Notes under the pieces: model-generated
What the model was told of the DNA's origin: nothing
What the model saw: only the letters and a program-made list of their open reading frames with translations
Databases searched by the model: none
Part shown: one piece after another, positions 62,778 to 64,000 of the stretch
Layout of the letters: each line of letters begins with the position of its first letter
Position numbering within the stretch: position 1 is the stretch's first letter
Assembly (NCBI GenBank): GCA_963834725.1
Contig: CAWICN010000001.1
Coordinates: 2,976,001 to 3,040,000, forward strand
Length of the DNA stretch: 64,000 nucleotides
Direction: 5' to 3'
Origin: PALSA-693 sp963834725
Lineage (GTDB): Bacteria > Actinomycetota > Acidimicrobiia > Acidimicrobiales > Palsa-688
Translations under genes and position numbers: made by a program

Positions 62778-64000
62778 CTACGGGCCGAGGGTCGGCCGCC
62801 GCTGGGTCCAGTCGGCCGCTTGCTGAAGGTCGTGGGCGAGAGCCAGGAGGGTTTCGTCTGCTCCTGGCCGGCCAACGACCTGGACGCCGACAGGCAGGCC
62901 GTCGTCGCTCCGATGGAGGGGTACCGACAGGGCCGGTTGCCCGGTGAGGCTGAAGGGGGCGAGCAGAGTACCGATGTGGGCCGGCCCGGCCGGGGTCCCG
63001 AGCGGCCAGGCAGGCTGGAAGGTGGCGGGGGTGACCAACAGGTCATGGTCTTTCCACCAGTCCACGATCGGGCTGACCGCCGCCTCCACCGTCGCCTCTG
63101 CGGCCGCCACCTGGTCGGCGGTGCGCCGCTCGGCCCGGTCGACAGCTGCAAAGAACCAATCCTCTAGCTCGTCGGGAGCCGGGGGGCGGCCGAGACGAGC
63201 AGCCACCCAAGCCAGCACAGCCGGTCGAGTGGCGTCGCTGATGATCCGAAACGAGTCGAACGCGGCCGCCCACAGGTGCCCGAGCGCTTCGGGCCAGGCT
63301 AAGTCGACCTGATGCCCCAGAGTCTCCAGGAGCCGGGCAGCCATTCCCACTGCTTGCTGGCAGGCCGGGTGTACGGCCAGGCCGAGCTCCGGGTCGTGGT
63401 CCAGGAGACCGACTCGCAACGACGTCGATGAACGTTGCGGCACTGACCCGGTAAGCATGCGAAAGACCCAGGTCAGATCCTCGACATGGCGGGCCAGGAC
63501 GAAGTCTCGCCAGCAGTCGTTGGGCGGCTGCCCGGCCGGGGGAGTTGAGGAGATGCGCCCTGCGGTCGGCGTCAGGGTTGCGACCCCGCACAAGGCGGCC
63601 GGACCCCGCAGCGACCCGGTGGCGTCCGACCCGTGCGCCATGGGGACCAGGCCGGCGGCGACCGCCGCGGCCGGTCCGCCGCTGGATCCGCCGGGAGAAC
63701 GGGATAGATCCCAGGGGTTGCGGGTCGGACGAAAGCCGGGAGGCTCAGTGCTCGCCCCCGTCGACAGCTGGGGACACGCACCCTTGCCCACTACCGAACA
63801 TCCCCCCGCCTCCAACTGTTGCACCAAGCCGGTCGTGGTTGTCGACCGAGCGCCGGCGTCACGCAATGCCGCCACCCCCACCCAGTGGGGAGTGCCCGCC
63901 AGCTCCTGCCCGGCATCTTTGATCAGCATTGGCACCCCCGTAGCGGGCCGGTCGAACAGCGGACACACCACCGCGTCCACGATCGGGTTAAGCCGTTCGA
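62778..64000 (-). CDS. Amidase signature family protein (5' end outside window)
   Basis: The frame enters from the right edge (ERLNPIVDAVVCPLFD), so 20 or more N-terminal residues lie beyond it. It has the catalytic Lys in GVPMLIKDAGQELAG, the cis-Ser in SPGGSSGGPAAAVAAGLVP and the nucleophile Ser in HGSDATGSLRGPAALCGV. The usual GSDTGGSIR is here GSDATGSLR. The C-terminal part (LTGQPALSVPLHRSDDGLPV, VGVQVVGRPGADETLLALA) is complete to the stop. It should hydrolyse an amide; substrate unknown. Confidence 0.92.
   Translation of the reverse strand, partial: ERLNPIVDAVVCPLFDRPATGVPMLIKDAGQELAGTPHWVGVAALRDAGARSTTTTGLVQQLEAGGCSVVGKGACPQLSTGASTEPPGFRPTRNPWDLSRSPGGSSGGPAAAVAAGLVPMAHGSDATGSLRGPAALCGVATLTPTAGRISSTPPAGQPPNDCWRDFVLARHVEDLTWVFRMLTGSVPQRSSTSLRVGLLDHDPELGLAVHPACQQAVGMAARLLETLGHQVDLAWPEALGHLWAAAFDSFRIISDATRPAVLAWVAARLGRPPAPDELEDWFFAAVDRAERRTADQVAAAEATVEAAVSPIVDWWKDHDLLVTPATFQPAWPLGTPAGPAHIGTLLAPFSLTGQPALSVPLHRSDDGLPVGVQVVGRPGADETLLALAHDLQQAADWTQRRPTLGP

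Noticed and set aside
1..64000. tRNA, rRNA, transposase or integrase genes
   Set aside because: I found no cloverleaf-like sequence, ribosomal RNA string or DDE/tyrosine recombinase motif on reading both strands. By eye this is not exhaustive for tRNA; a tRNA scan would settle it.

Overview
This is a high-GC window with many GTG starts and short or overlapping gene junctions. It looks like an uncultured or poorly sampled member of the Actinomycetota. Supporting family content includes DUF1707 proteins, a DUF2332 protein, a luciferase-like flavin oxidoreductase, a NIPSNAP protein, a MOSC protein, a FtsX/MacB-type exporter, and a polysaccharide co-polymerase fused to a tyrosine kinase with no outer-membrane partner. 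A placement near Acidimicrobiia is a guess.

Region 1, about 1-30,200, is one large surface-polysaccharide locus, partly decayed and lower in GC than the rest. It holds a membrane CapD/WbpM-type sugar dehydratase, a UDP-sugar 6-dehydrogenase, an initiating sugar-phosphate transferase, a Wzz/BY-kinase co-polymerase, two sugar aminotransferases (one only a stub), a pseudaminic/legionaminic-type nonulosonate module (pseB with a frameshift, pseC stub, cytidylyltransferase, pseI), a broken flippase, two recognisable glycosyltransferases plus a GT-B-like protein, three sulfotransferases, three methyltransferases, a membrane-anchored Asp-box (sialidase-like) protein, a lipoprotein with a possible glycosidase fold, and a PAP2 phosphatase. 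A ParB-like protein sits in the middle. I see no polymerase. Together the genes point to a sulfated, methylated, acidic glycan that may carry nonulosonic acid.

Region 2, about 30,200-39,100, starts with a low-molecular-weight tyrosine phosphatase, the natural partner of the kinase. It continues with a nitronate monooxygenase stub, an ABC exporter (FtsX-like permease plus ATPase), an alpha/beta hydrolase, a flavin-dependent oxidoreductase, a methyltransferase and a collagen-like surface protein that is interrupted by a stop codon and a frameshift.

Region 3, about 39,100-46,700, is rich in repeats and remnants. It contains an SMP-30 lactonase and an acyl-CoA dehydrogenase, each with a 16-bp tandem array upstream of its start. 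It also has a broken phosphotransferase joined to a phospholipase-C-like fragment, a 43-bp palindrome, a duplicated 39-bp hairpin element, a zinc-ribbon/TPR protein and a broken ABC-2 transporter with its helix-turn-helix regulator.

Region 4, about 46,700-64,000, is ordinary accessory metabolism: VOC protein, two DUF1707 proteins (one fused to a class III nucleotide cyclase), a serine hydrolase, carboxymuconolactone decarboxylase-like protein, MOSC protein, SDR, GNAT, acyl-CoA dehydrogenase, ABC-F ATPase, Tat-exported haem peroxidase, DUF2332 protein, zinc alcohol dehydrogenase, NIPSNAP protein, a cyclase remnant, and an amidase that runs off the right edge.

At least eight genes are split by what look like single-base indels, nearly all in short G or C runs. 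Each could be a real pseudogene, but the shared pattern suggests residual sequencing or assembly errors. No rRNA, tRNA, CRISPR array or transposase was recognised.
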